From Chryseobacterium daecheongense (GTDB lineage: Bacteria; Bacteroidota; Bacteroidia; Flavobacteriales; Weeksellaceae), in assembly GCA_027920525.1 (NCBI GenBank), contig CP115858.1:248001-312000 (forward strand): a DNA stretch of 64,000 nt. Direction: 5' to 3'. Position numbers and translations under genes: made by a program. How positions within the stretch are numbered: position 1 is the stretch's first letter; each line of letters begins with the position of its first letter. Of the stretch, positions 1-8,019 are shown one piece after another. A model generated the notes under the pieces. The model saw nothing but the letters and a program-made list of their open reading frames with translations. It did no database searches and was not told where the DNA came from.

Positions 1-2
1 TT

Positions 3-1307
3 GCCAAAGCTTACCTTACTTATGGATGGTGGCTGCAGAATCCTAACAATATTCCGACTTACCCTGAAGCAACAAGAACTGACCCTGACGGACATAATGC
101 TCAATGGTATTTCCAGCAGGCTTATGATGTCGCAATGGAAGGAATCAACAACCCGGGACCTTATGCGCTTCAGCCTACTTTTTATGATGTCAATGTAGGT
201 TCAAACGACAGAAACACAGAATCGATGCTCTATGCAGACCATATACAGTCAAGTACTTACTATAATGAAAGTGATCCTGTAGGATTTGGATCAGGCTGGG
301 CTCCGGACAATTTTGCAGCATGGATGCAGACCTGGAATTATACGGCTATCAAAAGCAGTAAAACCACGGCTTGGGTTGGCGCAGACGTTGTAAGTTCAGT
401 ACAGAGAGAGGCGGCGCAATCACTGGGACGTCCTTGGGTTCGTATGTGTCCTACTTTGGGAGTCATTAAAAATACTTTTGCAGATAAAACCAATGATTCC
501 CGTTATGATGGAACTTTTGTAACCACGTACAGAGGAAACTGGAACAAGAATGGAACGGGTCTTACAACGGTTCCTGTACTTTATAACGCCAATAATTTAC
601 CGGTACAACCGGGTGGGGCTATCCTGAGCTTTCTTAACGATGACAGCCAGCTGCCGGCTTATCCTACAGGAGCGGGACAAAGTGGTGTAGGAGCAGGAAC
701 ACTGGCAGGAAGAGCAGATTGGGTAATTGCACCGAATGGAATCAGCAGGATTGTATACCCTGGCTTATGGAAAATTGGAACTTATCGTACCGATGATCCG
801 AATGGCTTAGGCTATCCGAATGCGGGATTAACCCGTCCTTTCAGCGTTGCCAAGTTTTCAGAATTCTATTTTATTGCAGCAGAAGCAGCAGTAAAAGGAG
901 CTTCAGGTGCTATGACAGCCAGAAGTTTAATTAATGTCATCCGTGCCCGTGCAGGAAAATGGAAGTTCAATAATGCCCAGAATACTGCTTATGTAGCAGA
1001 TAACAGTGCTGCTATGATTGCGGCTACACCAGCGGTAATTACCATTGATTATATCCTTGCAGAAAGATCCCGCGAATATTACGGCGAATTCTACAGATGG
1101 TATGACTTGGTACGTACACAGAAGTGGGGAGATTATGCGGCTACCTATCAGATCGGGGGAGCTTCTTATGGAGATCATGATCCGCAAACGGTGACAAGAA
1201 CGATACAACCTTTTCATTATCTGAGACCTATTCCTCAGAATCAGATTGATGCGATGGAAGTATCTGCAGATATCAAGGCAAAATATCAGAACCCCGGATA
1301 CAATTAA
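3..1307 (+). CDS. SusD/RagB-family outer-membrane glycan-binding lipoprotein (5' end outside window)
   Basis: The reading frame is open from the left edge (first full codon at base 3) to TAA at 1305-1307, giving about 434 residues of the C-terminal part. The visible part has the aromatic, Asn/Gly-rich composition of SusD proteins (WWLQNPNN near the start) and the usual SusD ending: a helical stretch with AARSLIN-type TARSLINVIRARAG, then ILAERSREYYGEFYRWYDLVRTQKW, then the closing FHYLRPIPQNQID motif just before the stop. SusD proteins sit on the cell surface as the lid of a SusC TonB-dependent transporter and bind oligosaccharides. The partner susC and the signal peptide/lipobox would lie to the left, outside the window. 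A hairpin terminator follows at 1331-1362. Substrate cannot be read from sequence; the neighbouring uronate genes suggest a glucuronic-acid-bearing glycan (inference). Confidence 0.93.
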   Translation, partial: AKAYLTYGWWLQNPNNIPTYPEATRTDPDGHNAQWYFQQAYDVAMEGINNPGPYALQPTFYDVNVGSNDRNTESMLYADHIQSSTYYNESDPVGFGSGWAPDNFAAWMQTWNYTAIKSSKTTAWVGADVVSSVQREAAQSLGRPWVRMCPTLGVIKNTFADKTNDSRYDGTFVTTYRGNWNKNGTGLTTVPVLYNANNLPVQPGGAILSFLNDDSQLPAYPTGAGQSGVGAGTLAGRADWVIAPNGISRIVYPGLWKIGTYRTDDPNGLGYPNAGLTRPFSVAKFSEFYFIAAEAAVKGASGAMTARSLINVIRARAGKWKFNNAQNTAYVADNSAAMIAATPAVITIDYILAERSREYYGEFYRWYDLVRTQKWGDYAATYQIGGASYGDHDPQTVTRTIQPFHYLRPIPQNQIDAMEVSADIKAKYQNPGYN

Positions 1308-1330
1308 TTTTATTCTACATTCATATCAGC

Positions 1331-1362
1331 AACAGAGTAGGTGTGAAAGCACCTGCTTTGTT
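1331..1362 (+). terminator. Hairpin after susD, probable intrinsic terminator or attenuator
   Basis: AACAGAGTAGGTG (1331-1343) pairs with CACCTGCTTTGTT (1350-1362) over 13 bp, two of them G-U type wobbles, around a 6-nt loop. The 3' arm runs into TTTGTTT. It lies 24 nt after the susD stop and 25 nt before uxuA. This position would let it reduce expression of the downstream uronate genes relative to susD. Confidence 0.6.
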
Positions 1363-1386
1363 TATCTGAATTAAAATTTAAAAATT

Positions 1387-2562
1387 ATGGAAAAAACCTG
1401 GCGTTGGTTTGGAAAAAAAGACAAAATAGAACTGAGTACGCTTTGTCAAATAGGAGTAGAAGGAATTGTTTCTGCACTGCATGATATCCCAAACGGAGAA
1501 ATCTGGAATCTGGAGGCCATCAATGATTATAAAAACTATATAGAAAGCCACGGACTTCGCTGGTCTGTTGTGGAAAGTCTTCCCGTAAGCGAAGCGATCA
1601 AATACGGAGGTGAAGACCGTGACTCTTTAATAGAAAATTATATCTCAAGCCTTGAAAATCTGGGTAAAGCAGGCATTACAACAGTTTGCTACAATTTTAT
1701 GCCTGTTCTCGACTGGGCACGCACCGACCTCTTTCACGAGTGGGAAGACGGTTCGTCCTCACTTTATTTTGACAAAGCCAAGTTTGCGTATTTTGAAATT
1801 CATATCCTTCAAAGAGAAGGGGCAGAAAACGACTATAACCCGGAGATCCTTCAGAAGGTAGAAGAATTAAAAAATACCTTAACGGAAAAAGATAGTAATG
1901 ACCTGATAGATTCAGTCATTGTAAAAACACAGGGATTCGTAAACGGAAATATCAAAGAAGGTGAATTGAATCCTGTAGAAAAATTCAAGAGTTTATTGGC
2001 ATTGTATGATGGAATAGATAAAGACAGACTTCGCCAGAACATGCAATATTTCCTTGAAAAAATAATGCCCGTCTGTGAAAAATGGAATATTCAGATGTGC
2101 GTACATCCAGATGATCCTCCATTTTCACTATTGGGCTTACCAAGAATAGTGACCAATGAAGAAGATATAGACTGGCTTCTGAAAGCTGTTGATAACCCAC
2201 ACAACGGTTTAACGTTCTGTGCCGGATCTCTAAGTGCTAATCTTCAGAATGACGTTCCTAAGCTTGCAAAGAAGTTTGCCCACCGTACCAAATTCGTTCA
2301 CCTGAGAAGTACAAATGTTTTTGAAAACGGTGACTTCATCGAGGCTCATCACCTGGGAGGAAGAGGAAAGCTTATTGAAGTGATCCGTGTATTCGAAAAA
2401 GAAAACCCTGATCTTCCTATGAGAATTGATCATGGAAGGCTTTTAACCGAAGATATTGACAAAGGTTATAATCCCGGCTATTCATTTTTAGGAAGAATGC
2501 TGGCATTGGGTCAGATAGAAGGAGTAATGGCCACAGTACAATCGGAATTACAGAAAAATTAA
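1387..2562 (+). CDS. uxuA: Mannonate dehydratase
   Basis: 391 residues, the normal UxuA length. UxuA dehydrates D-mannonate to 2-keto-3-deoxygluconate (KDG) in the cytoplasm, the last shared step before KDG kinase in the glucuronate route. Family signatures seen: the N-terminal TWRWFGKKDKIEL segment, the LHDIPNGEIW segment (residues about 32-41), the metal-site MCVHPDDPP stretch in the middle, and the C-terminal RIDHGRLL motif. No signal peptide. It is followed after 31 nt by an SDR dehydrogenase (2594-3409), the arrangement expected for a uxuA-uxuB pair. The downstream steps (isomerase, KDG kinase, KDPG aldolase) are encoded a few hundred bases further on. Confidence 0.96.
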   Translation: MEKTWRWFGKKDKIELSTLCQIGVEGIVSALHDIPNGEIWNLEAINDYKNYIESHGLRWSVVESLPVSEAIKYGGEDRDSLIENYISSLENLGKAGITTVCYNFMPVLDWARTDLFHEWEDGSSSLYFDKAKFAYFEIHILQREGAENDYNPEILQKVEELKNTLTEKDSNDLIDSVIVKTQGFVNGNIKEGELNPVEKFKSLLALYDGIDKDRLRQNMQYFLEKIMPVCEKWNIQMCVHPDDPPFSLLGLPRIVTNEEDIDWLLKAVDNPHNGLTFCAGSLSANLQNDVPKLAKKFAHRTKFVHLRSTNVFENGDFIEAHHLGGRGKLIEVIRVFEKENPDLPMRIDHGRLLTEDIDKGYNPGYSFLGRMLALGQIEGVMATVQSELQKN

Positions 2563-2593
2563 ACTGCGTTTGTAATAAATAATAAAAAGTAAA

Positions 2594-3409
2594 ATGAAAG
2601 ACCTGTTTAGTATTAAAAACAAAGTAGCAGTCATCACAGGGGCTTCAGGCGTTTTGGGAGGAAGTCTTGCCAAAAGTTTTATAGAGGGCGGAGCCAAAGT
2701 TGTTGCACTGGGGAGAAACCAGGAAACACTGGATGCCCGGGTAAAAGAACTTAAGGATTTAGGAGGAGAGGCACTCGCTGTAGAATCCAATGTGATGGAT
2801 ATTGAAAGCCTTGAAGCCGCTTCAGTGAAAATAAAGGAAAAGTATGGCCGTATTGATATTCTGCTCAATATAGCGGGTGGAAATATTCCGGCAGCAACCT
2901 TATCTCCCGAACAGTCATTTTTTGATATGGATATGAAAGGATGGGCAGAGGTTACCGATCTTAATATCAACGGAACCGTTTACCCGAGTTATGTTTTCGG
3001 AAAAGCAATGGCTGAACAGGGGAGCGGAAACATTATCAATATTTCTTCCATGGCTGCTTATTCAGCGATTACAAGAGTAGCCGGATATTCTGCAGCCAAA
3101 TCAGCAATCACCAATTTTACCCAATGGCTGGCCTCTGATCTTGCATTAAAATTCGGAGATAAGATACGTGTGAATGCCGTGGCACCAGGATTTTTCATTG
3201 GAGATCAGAACCGTGCAATTCTTCTGAATCCGGATGGAAGCTTAACGGAGAGAAGTAAAAAAGTAATGGCCAAAACACCGATGCAGAGATTTGGAGAAGT
3301 AGAAGAGCTGAACGGGGTTGTACAGTTTCTATGTTCAGATGCCGCAAGTTTTATCACGGGAGCATTGATTCCTGTTGACGGAGGCTTCAGCGCATTCAGT
3401 GGAGTATAA
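2594..3409 (+). CDS. uxuB: SDR-family D-mannonate oxidoreductase (fructuronate reductase)
   Basis: 271 residues with a full classical short-chain dehydrogenase layout: nucleotide-binding TGASGVLG (T15-G22), NIAGG at 92-96, catalytic S152, Y165 and K169 in the YSAAK motif, and the C-terminal GALIPVDGG signature. In Bacteroidota an SDR protein next to UxuA commonly replaces the unrelated long-chain UxuB of E. coli and interconverts fructuronate and mannonate with NAD(P)H. The specific function rests on the neighbour uxuA and on the absence of any other fructuronate reductase in the window. The general SDR assignment is certain; a 2-deoxygluconate/KDG dehydrogenase role is the main alternative. 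Confidence 0.85.
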   Translation: MKDLFSIKNKVAVITGASGVLGGSLAKSFIEGGAKVVALGRNQETLDARVKELKDLGGEALAVESNVMDIESLEAASVKIKEKYGRIDILLNIAGGNIPAATLSPEQSFFDMDMKGWAEVTDLNINGTVYPSYVFGKAMAEQGSGNIINISSMAAYSAITRVAGYSAAKSAITNFTQWLASDLALKFGDKIRVNAVAPGFFIGDQNRAILLNPDGSLTERSKKVMAKTPMQRFGEVEELNGVVQFLCSDAASFITGALIPVDGGFSAFSGV

Positions 3410-3435
3410 AAAAAACTAATTTTTTCATATACAGT

Positions 3436-3474
3436 AAACAGGACCTTAATGGTTTCATTCAAGGTCCTGTTTTT
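3436..3474 (+). terminator. Rho-independent terminator after the uxuA-SDR pair
   Basis: ACAGGACCTT (3438-3447) and AAGGTCCTGT (3461-3470) form a perfect 10-bp stem around a 13-nt loop, followed directly by TTTT. An upstream AAA extends the stem into the T run. This separates the uxuA-SDR pair from uxaC. Confidence 0.85.
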
Positions 3475-3479
3475 AAAAA

Positions 3480-3630
3480 GTAGACACCTAAGTGTTGTGA
3501 AAATCTTTGATTTTCATCTTATGTGAACTTTTCTGCAGAATTATTTTAAACTTTCTTAAGTGAGCTAAAGTGTTTTAAAATAAGGCTTTTGTGACTTTTG
3601 TGGTTTTGCAGAGTTTAAACAAGTTAATTA
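3480..3630. repeat. Noncoding low-complexity spacer with GTG-rich phrases, possible interspersed repeat
   Basis: The spacer between the terminator and uxaC repeats short phrases: AAGTGTTGTG, TTATGTGAAC, TTAAGTGAGC, AAAGTGTTTT, TTTTGTGAC, TTTTGTGG. No reading frame of note. I recall similar 'CTTTTGTGACTTTTGTGG' spacers in flavobacterial genomes, but cannot check that here. A weak -7-like TGGTTTTG lies at 3601-3608, 48 nt before uxaC. Confidence 0.3.
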
Positions 3631-3655
3631 AAATTCAGGGTTGTAAAAATAAATC

Positions 3656-5074
3656 ATGAGTAATTCCATTAAAAATAAAGACGTTTTCGGAGAATTGTTT
3701 TTGCTTGAATCGGCAAAGGCAGAAAATCTGTATTTCGGATATGCCAAAGATATGCCGGTGATCGATTATCACAATCATCTTGAACCGGATGTGATTTCTG
3801 CCAATCAGAATTTCCGTTCTTCAACCGCTATATGGCTGGATGGTGACCATTACAAATGGAGAGCCATGAGAAACTTTGGTACTGATGAACAGTTTATTTC
3901 CGGAAATGCTTCAGATCAGGAAAAATTCAGGAAATGGGCAGAGGTAGTACCTTATACCCTTCGTAATCCGTTATTTCACTGGACCCATCTGGAACTCAAA
4001 AATCCTTTTGGAATCAGCGAATATTTATCATCCAATAATGCAGATGCAGTGTATCATCACATGAATGAAAGTTTGCAGACACCTGGTTTTTTGCCACAAT
4101 CCATTATTGAAAATTTTAAAGTAGAAGCCTTATGTACTACAGATGATCCTGCTGATGATCTGGTTCATCATAAAGCATTAAAAAACAGTGGGTTTAAAAC
4201 AGCTGTTCTTCCGGCTTTCCGTCCTGATACCTATATCAATATGATCAATCCTGAACAATATCTTTCAGGAATTAAAAAGCTTGAAAAAGTCTGTGGTTTT
4301 TCCATCGCATCAATTTCTGACTTGTTGAATGCACTTCAGTCCAGAATCAACTATTTCGTGGAAGCAGGGGCTAAAGTAGCTGACCACGGCTTTGAATATT
4401 TCCCGGATACTACAAAATGGAATCATAGCCTTGAAAAAGAGTTTTCAGAATTTCTGAAAGGAAATATTTCGACATTTTCCAATCCGGATGCATTATGCGG
4501 CTATTTGCTGAAAGAACTTTGCAAAATGTATGCAGAAAAAGGCTGGGTACAGCAGTTTCATGTAGGAGCAACACGAAACAACAATTCAGAAATGTTCAGG
4601 AAAATGGGTGCCAATGCAGGATATGATGCCATTGGAGAACCATATTACGCACAGCGATTGAGCGTTTTGCTTGATGCATTGAATTCAGAAGGAAAACTGG
4701 CCAAAACCATTATTTACAATCTGAATCCGGCATTTAATGAAGTTCTGGCTACTCTTGCCGGAAATTTCAATGAAGGAGGCATAAAATCCAAAGTACAGTT
4801 TGGAGCAGCCTGGTGGTTTCTTGATCAGCTTGACGGGATGACCAAGCAGATGAATACGCTTTCCAATATCGGTCTTATCAGCACTTTTGTCGGCATGCTG
4901 ACTGATTCCCGAAGCCTTTTATCATTCTCAAGACATGATTATTTCAGAAGGCTTTTATGCAATATGTTCGGAAGTGAAATGGAAAGAGGTCTTCTTCCCG
5001 ATGACGAAAAATGGGTAGGAAAGATCATCCAGGATATCTGTTATCACAATACAAAAAATTATTTTGAAATATAA
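3656..5074 (+). CDS. uxaC: Uronate isomerase (glucuronate/galacturonate isomerase)
   Basis: 472 residues, full length for UxaC. The enzyme isomerises D-glucuronate to fructuronate (and galacturonate to tagaturonate) in the cytoplasm. The amidohydrolase-type metal motif HNH is at residues 39-41 (IDYHNHLEPD), RNPLFHWTHLEL and TTDDPADDL follow, then QFHVGATRNNN, and the active-site GAAWWFLDQLDGM near the C-terminus, all typical of the family. It starts a compact run with kdgK (4-nt gap), kdgA (4-nt overlap) and an MFS transporter (4-nt gap), so the four are almost certainly one transcript. The upstream terminator means it needs its own promoter in the 3475-3655 spacer. Confidence 0.97.
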   Translation: MSNSIKNKDVFGELFLLESAKAENLYFGYAKDMPVIDYHNHLEPDVISANQNFRSSTAIWLDGDHYKWRAMRNFGTDEQFISGNASDQEKFRKWAEVVPYTLRNPLFHWTHLELKNPFGISEYLSSNNADAVYHHMNESLQTPGFLPQSIIENFKVEALCTTDDPADDLVHHKALKNSGFKTAVLPAFRPDTYINMINPEQYLSGIKKLEKVCGFSIASISDLLNALQSRINYFVEAGAKVADHGFEYFPDTTKWNHSLEKEFSEFLKGNISTFSNPDALCGYLLKELCKMYAEKGWVQQFHVGATRNNNSEMFRKMGANAGYDAIGEPYYAQRLSVLLDALNSEGKLAKTIIYNLNPAFNEVLATLAGNFNEGGIKSKVQFGAAWWFLDQLDGMTKQMNTLSNIGLISTFVGMLTDSRSLLSFSRHDYFRRLLCNMFGSEMERGLLPDDEKWVGKIIQDICYHNTKNYFEI

Positions 5075-5078
5075 AACC

Positions 5079-6074
5079 ATGCAGGATTCATCGAAAATAT
5101 TATGTTTCGGGGAACTGCTTCTCCACTTTGCCCCGGATTCCGAAGGAAACTGGCTGAATGAGCAGTCTCTGAAGATGTATATAGGCGGAGCAGAATACAA
5201 TGTAGCAGCTGCACTTTCGCAGTGGAAGAATCGTGTGAAATTATTATCAGCTTTGCCTGAAAATTTCGTAGGAAACCAGCTGGAATCACAGCTTAACAAT
5301 AAAGGAATAGAAATCCTTGCAGAAAAAACTCAAGGGAGAATGGGAACATTTTACCTTTCTTCTGATGGAGATATGCAGAACGCTTCAGTGGTTTACGACC
5401 GTTTTCCGTCTGTTTTTACCCAGTCGGATTTTGAAACTTTCAGTGATGATGAGATATTTTCAGAGGTAAGATGGCTGCATATCAGTACCATCACACCGGC
5501 TTTGAGTGACCAGGCATTCCACAAATGTCTGCAAATCATGAAGGAAGCCAGAACAAGAAATATTACGGTTTCTCTTGACCTGAATTACAGGGCGTTGCTT
5601 TGGCAAAACCAGAATCCTCACAAAATTAAAGAGCTGATGCCTTTTGTGAATGTTCTTATGGGAAATATCTGGTCTGTGGAGCAGTTTCTCAATATTCCTG
5701 TTGAATATGAGCTTAACGGAAATTTCGATGATGAAAACCTTCTTAAACAGGCCGAAAAAACAGCATTGGAAATCAGAAGACAATTCCCTGAGGTGGAAAA
5801 AATTGCGAATACCTTCCGTTTTACAAACGGAGAACAGGTGAATTACTTTGCCACCTTATTTACTGATGAGCTTTTGATTTCGAAAAAATATAACTCAGAT
5901 ACCATTAAAGAAAGAGTAGGAAGCGGTGATTCTTTTATGGCCGCCCTAATTCATGGAATTTTAAAAGGAAATCCTGATCAGCAGATCCTGGAAGATGCGA
6001 CAAAAGTTGCTTTTAAAAAGCTTTTTGTAAAAGGAGATACCATTGATGAAAGCATTAATATCGAAACATTATGA
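5079..6074 (+). CDS. kdgK: 2-keto-3-deoxygluconate kinase, PfkB family
   Basis: 331 residues from ATG 5079. A TTG at 5064 would extend it but would overlap the end of uxaC, and the N-terminal kinase strand (ILCFGELLLHF) starts just after the ATG. PfkB ribokinase-fold markers: GGAEYNVAAALSQW near residues 36-49 and the C-terminal GSGDSFMAALIHG containing the catalytic Asp. It phosphorylates KDG to KDPG with ATP. The stop overlaps the kdgA start as ATGA (6071-6074), so the two are probably translationally coupled, matching consecutive steps. The weak PfkB signatures alone would allow another sugar kinase; the flanking genes make KDG the obvious substrate. Confidence 0.92.
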   Translation: MQDSSKILCFGELLLHFAPDSEGNWLNEQSLKMYIGGAEYNVAAALSQWKNRVKLLSALPENFVGNQLESQLNNKGIEILAEKTQGRMGTFYLSSDGDMQNASVVYDRFPSVFTQSDFETFSDDEIFSEVRWLHISTITPALSDQAFHKCLQIMKEARTRNITVSLDLNYRALLWQNQNPHKIKELMPFVNVLMGNIWSVEQFLNIPVEYELNGNFDDENLLKQAEKTALEIRRQFPEVEKIANTFRFTNGEQVNYFATLFTDELLISKKYNSDTIKERVGSGDSFMAALIHGILKGNPDQQILEDATKVAFKKLFVKGDTIDESINIETL

Positions 6075-6703
6075 GTGAAATAGTACAAAAAATAAAAGAC
6101 CAGAAAATCGTTCCGTTGTTTTATAACGAATCGTTTGAAGTCTCAAAAAATATCATAAAAGCTTTATACGAAGCAGGAATCCGTGTGATAGAATATACCA
6201 ACCGCGGCCATCAGGCACTGGAAAATTTTACCAGACTGAAAGAAGTTTCCCATACAGAATTTCCTGGACTTCTGCTAGGAATCGGAACGGTAAAAAACAT
6301 AAAAGAAATGGATGATTATGCTAACGTAAAAGCAGATTTCATCATTACACCTATCATCAGTGAAGTATTGGTAAAACATGCACTTGAAAGAAATATCCTT
6401 TTGATTCCGGGCTGTTTGACCCCTTCCGATATCAATATTGCATTTCAGAACGGTTTAAAACTGGTTAAAATATTTCCGGCTGATGCTTTAGGAAAGAACT
6501 ACATCAAATCTGTGAAACCTGTTTTTCCGGGAATGAATTTTATGCCAACCGGAGGAATCCATGCTGAAACTGAAGATATCAGAGAATGGCTCAATGGAGG
6601 TGCCATAGCAGCAGGGTTGGGAAGCTCTCTCATCGGAAAAGATGTTAATGAAGAAGAACTGACGCTGAAAACAAAAGAATTATTACAACAACTTAATCAA
6701 TAA
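6071..6703 (+). CDS. eda: KDPG aldolase (bifunctional KDPG/KHG aldolase)
   Basis: 210 residues, normal length. It cleaves 2-keto-3-deoxy-6-phosphogluconate to pyruvate and glyceraldehyde 3-phosphate, ending the hexuronate route. Seen: general-base E41 in IRVIEYTNRG, LLGIGTV at 68-74, FIITPIIS, LIPGCLTPSD, the Schiff-base lysine K133 in LVKIFPADALG, and MPTGGIH. The start overlaps the kdgK stop by 4 nt and the stop is 4 nt before the transporter gene. Cytoplasmic, no signal peptide. Confidence 0.95.
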   Translation: MSEIVQKIKDQKIVPLFYNESFEVSKNIIKALYEAGIRVIEYTNRGHQALENFTRLKEVSHTEFPGLLLGIGTVKNIKEMDDYANVKADFIITPIISEVLVKHALERNILLIPGCLTPSDINIAFQNGLKLVKIFPADALGKNYIKSVKPVFPGMNFMPTGGIHAETEDIREWLNGGAIAAGLGSSLIGKDVNEEELTLKTKELLQQLNQ

Positions 6704-6707
6704 CTCA

Positions 6708-7982
6708 ATGCAGGCTCCTCAAAACCGCAATATAAGATGGTGGATGCTGTCTCTTGTCTTTCTCGCCACTACGATCAATTATCTTGACCGTCAGGTAATG
6801 GGCTTGCTGAAACCTGTGCTGGAAAAAGAATTCAGCTGGGATGAAAAAGATTACAGTTATATCGTCATGGCTTTTACCACGACTTATGCTATAGGTTATA
6901 TGGCCATGGGAAGGTTTATAGACAGGGTAGGAACCAAAATAGGGTATGCCGTTTCCTTGATTGTATGGAGCCTTGCCTCGATAGGACATGGCTTTGTTAA
7001 AAATACCATCGGGTTTATCATTGCGAGAAGCACGTTGGGAATCAGTGAAGCAGGAAACTTTCCTGCCGCCATCAAATCAGTGGCTGAATGGTTTCCCAAA
7101 AAAGAAAGAGCATTGGCAACGGGTATTTTTAACTCAGGAGCAACGGTGGGAGCTATTTTAGCGCCGCTATTGGTTCCGTTCATTCTCGGACATTACGGAT
7201 GGAGACAGACCTTTGTATGGATCGGTGCTTTAGGTATGGTTTGGATTGTTCTTTGGTGGAAATTTTATGCTGTACCGGAAAAAACAAAAAATATCAGCAA
7301 AGAAGAACTGCAGTATATAAAAAGTGATCAGGCTGAAAAAGCAGAAGAGAAAACCAAAATTCCTTTATCGGAATTACTGAAATATAAAGTAACATGGTCA
7401 TTTGCCATCGGTAAAATTTTAACTGATCCTATCTGGTATTTCTTCATGTTCTGGCTGCCGGCGTATTTTTCGGATGTATTCAAAATGGATTTAACAAAAC
7501 CATCCCTTCCATTGATTATTATTTACAGCGGAACGACGATCGGAAGTATCGGCGGAGGATATCTTTCATCATTTCTGATCAAAAAAGGCTGGGCCATCGG
7601 AAGAGCCAGGAGTTTTACAATGTTATTATTTGCTTTGATGGTGGTTCCGGTCATGTTCTCAAAATACGTAGATAATATGTGGATGATTACGATCATTATT
7701 GCTTTTGCAACAGCCGCACATCAGGGATGGGGAGCCAATCTTATGACCACGGTCGGAGACCAGTTACCCAACAGCTATGTTAGTTCTGTCATTGGTTTTG
7801 GCGGAATGCTCGGTTCAGCGGCAGGAATTATTTTTCCATTGTTCATCGGGATCGTTTTGGACACATTCAAAAAGGCAGGAAATGTCAATGGTGGTTACAA
7901 TATTATTTTCTTTATTGCAGGAATTTCATATGTTGCAGCCTGGGGACTCATTTCGTTGATCAACAGAAAGAAAACAGTTTAG
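6708..7982 (+). CDS. MFS hexuronate transporter, ExuT/ACS-family type
   Basis: 424 residues with about 12 hydrophobic segments typical of the major facilitator superfamily. The N-terminal NYLDRQVMGLLKPVL and the GRFIDRVGTKIGYA loop between TM2 and TM3 match the anion:cation symporter/ExuT branch, as does the GISEAGNFPAAIKSVAEWFPKKERALATG stretch spanning TM4-5. It would import glucuronate or galacturonate through the inner membrane to UxaC. The gene directly follows the aldolase gene and closes the uronate operon; 37 nt later the GH95 gene begins. Exact substrate is inferred from context only. Confidence 0.88.
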   Translation: MQAPQNRNIRWWMLSLVFLATTINYLDRQVMGLLKPVLEKEFSWDEKDYSYIVMAFTTTYAIGYMAMGRFIDRVGTKIGYAVSLIVWSLASIGHGFVKNTIGFIIARSTLGISEAGNFPAAIKSVAEWFPKKERALATGIFNSGATVGAILAPLLVPFILGHYGWRQTFVWIGALGMVWIVLWWKFYAVPEKTKNISKEELQYIKSDQAEKAEEKTKIPLSELLKYKVTWSFAIGKILTDPIWYFFMFWLPAYFSDVFKMDLTKPSLPLIIIYSGTTIGSIGGGYLSSFLIKKGWAIGRARSFTMLLFALMVVPVMFSKYVDNMWMITIIIAFATAAHQGWGANLMTTVGDQLPNSYVSSVIGFGGMLGSAAGIIFPLFIGIVLDTFKKAGNVNGGYNIIFFIAGISYVAAWGLISLINRKKTV

Positions 7983-8019
7983 TATAACAATAATATAGTT
8001 TGAAGTTTAAAAAGTAAAA

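Noticed and set aside
927..1217. Opposite-strand open frames inside the susD gene and other enzyme genes
   Set aside because: They lie entirely within well-supported genes and have no family signature or start context.
5064..5078. TTG start 15 nt upstream for the KDG kinase
   Set aside because: It would overlap the uxaC stop and adds residues not expected before the first strand; ATG 5079 fits the family start.
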